A stretch of 13,778 nt of DNA, taken from Gammaproteobacteria bacterium (GTDB lineage Bacteria; Pseudomonadota; Gammaproteobacteria; DSM-16500). Below, piece by piece: positions 13,737 to 13,778 of this stretch. Position 1 is the first letter of the stretch, and each line of letters begins with the position of its first letter. The notes below the pieces were generated by a model, which was not told where the DNA came from, searched no databases, and saw only the letters and a program-made list of their open reading frames with translations. The stretch lies in NCBI GenBank assembly GCA_009885665.1, contig VFKI01000151.1, positions 1 through 13,778 of the forward strand, written 5' to 3'. The translations under genes and the position numbers were made by a program.

Positions 13737-13778
13737 TATAAGCGTACCGGAAGAAGAAAAATCGCAGGAATACTGAAG

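Overview
The window reads as a piece of a gammaproteobacterial chromosome. Nearly every gene has a close counterpart in E. coli, but the arrangement is not enterobacterial. The moderately AT-leaning base composition (by eye), the tightly packed ATGA-overlapping genes and the small OmpA-like porin would fit a Legionellales/Coxiellaceae-type lineage; that placement is an inference, not proven by the sequence.

Layout. Positions 1-4274 (minus strand) hold the conserved cluster lepA-lepB-rnc-era-recO (recO cut by the window edge), with each junction from lepB onward a 4-base ATGA overlap. A divergent intergenic region (4275-4440) with back-to-back promoter candidates leads to yccA (BI-1/YccA membrane protein, plus strand). 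The 262 bases after yccA contain no gene but several repeats, a strong GC hairpin, and the intrinsic terminator of the next minus-strand operon, yafS-rnhA-dnaQ (5378-7265, again ATGA-coupled). Divergent from yafS is mltD (7401-8978), a lytic transglycosylase with two LysM repeats. This is the E. coli mltD/yafS/rnhA/dnaQ neighbourhood without gloB and with dnaQ turned into the rnhA operon. Between mltD and a convergent small OmpA-type barrel protein (9272-9910) lies an approximately 200-base element with terminal inverted repeats and extensive internal pairing. Last is a divergent pair, hemF (minus) and acnA (plus), driven by promoter candidates that share the same -10 bases. A perfect 51-base direct repeat brackets the pair.

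Functionally the window is mostly housekeeping: ribosome-linked GTPases (LepA, Era), signal peptide cleavage (LepB), dsRNA processing (Rnc), recombination (RecO), proofreading and RNA-DNA hybrid removal (DnaQ, RnhA), wall turnover (MltD), haem synthesis (HemF) and the TCA cycle (AcnA). The most unusual features are the dispersed intergenic repeat families, the RNase III that has Cys where a metal-binding Asp is expected, the OmpA-type protein that stops right after its proline-rich linker, and the mutually overlapping hemF/acnA promoters. I found no tRNA, rRNA, CRISPR array, transposase or obvious defence system.
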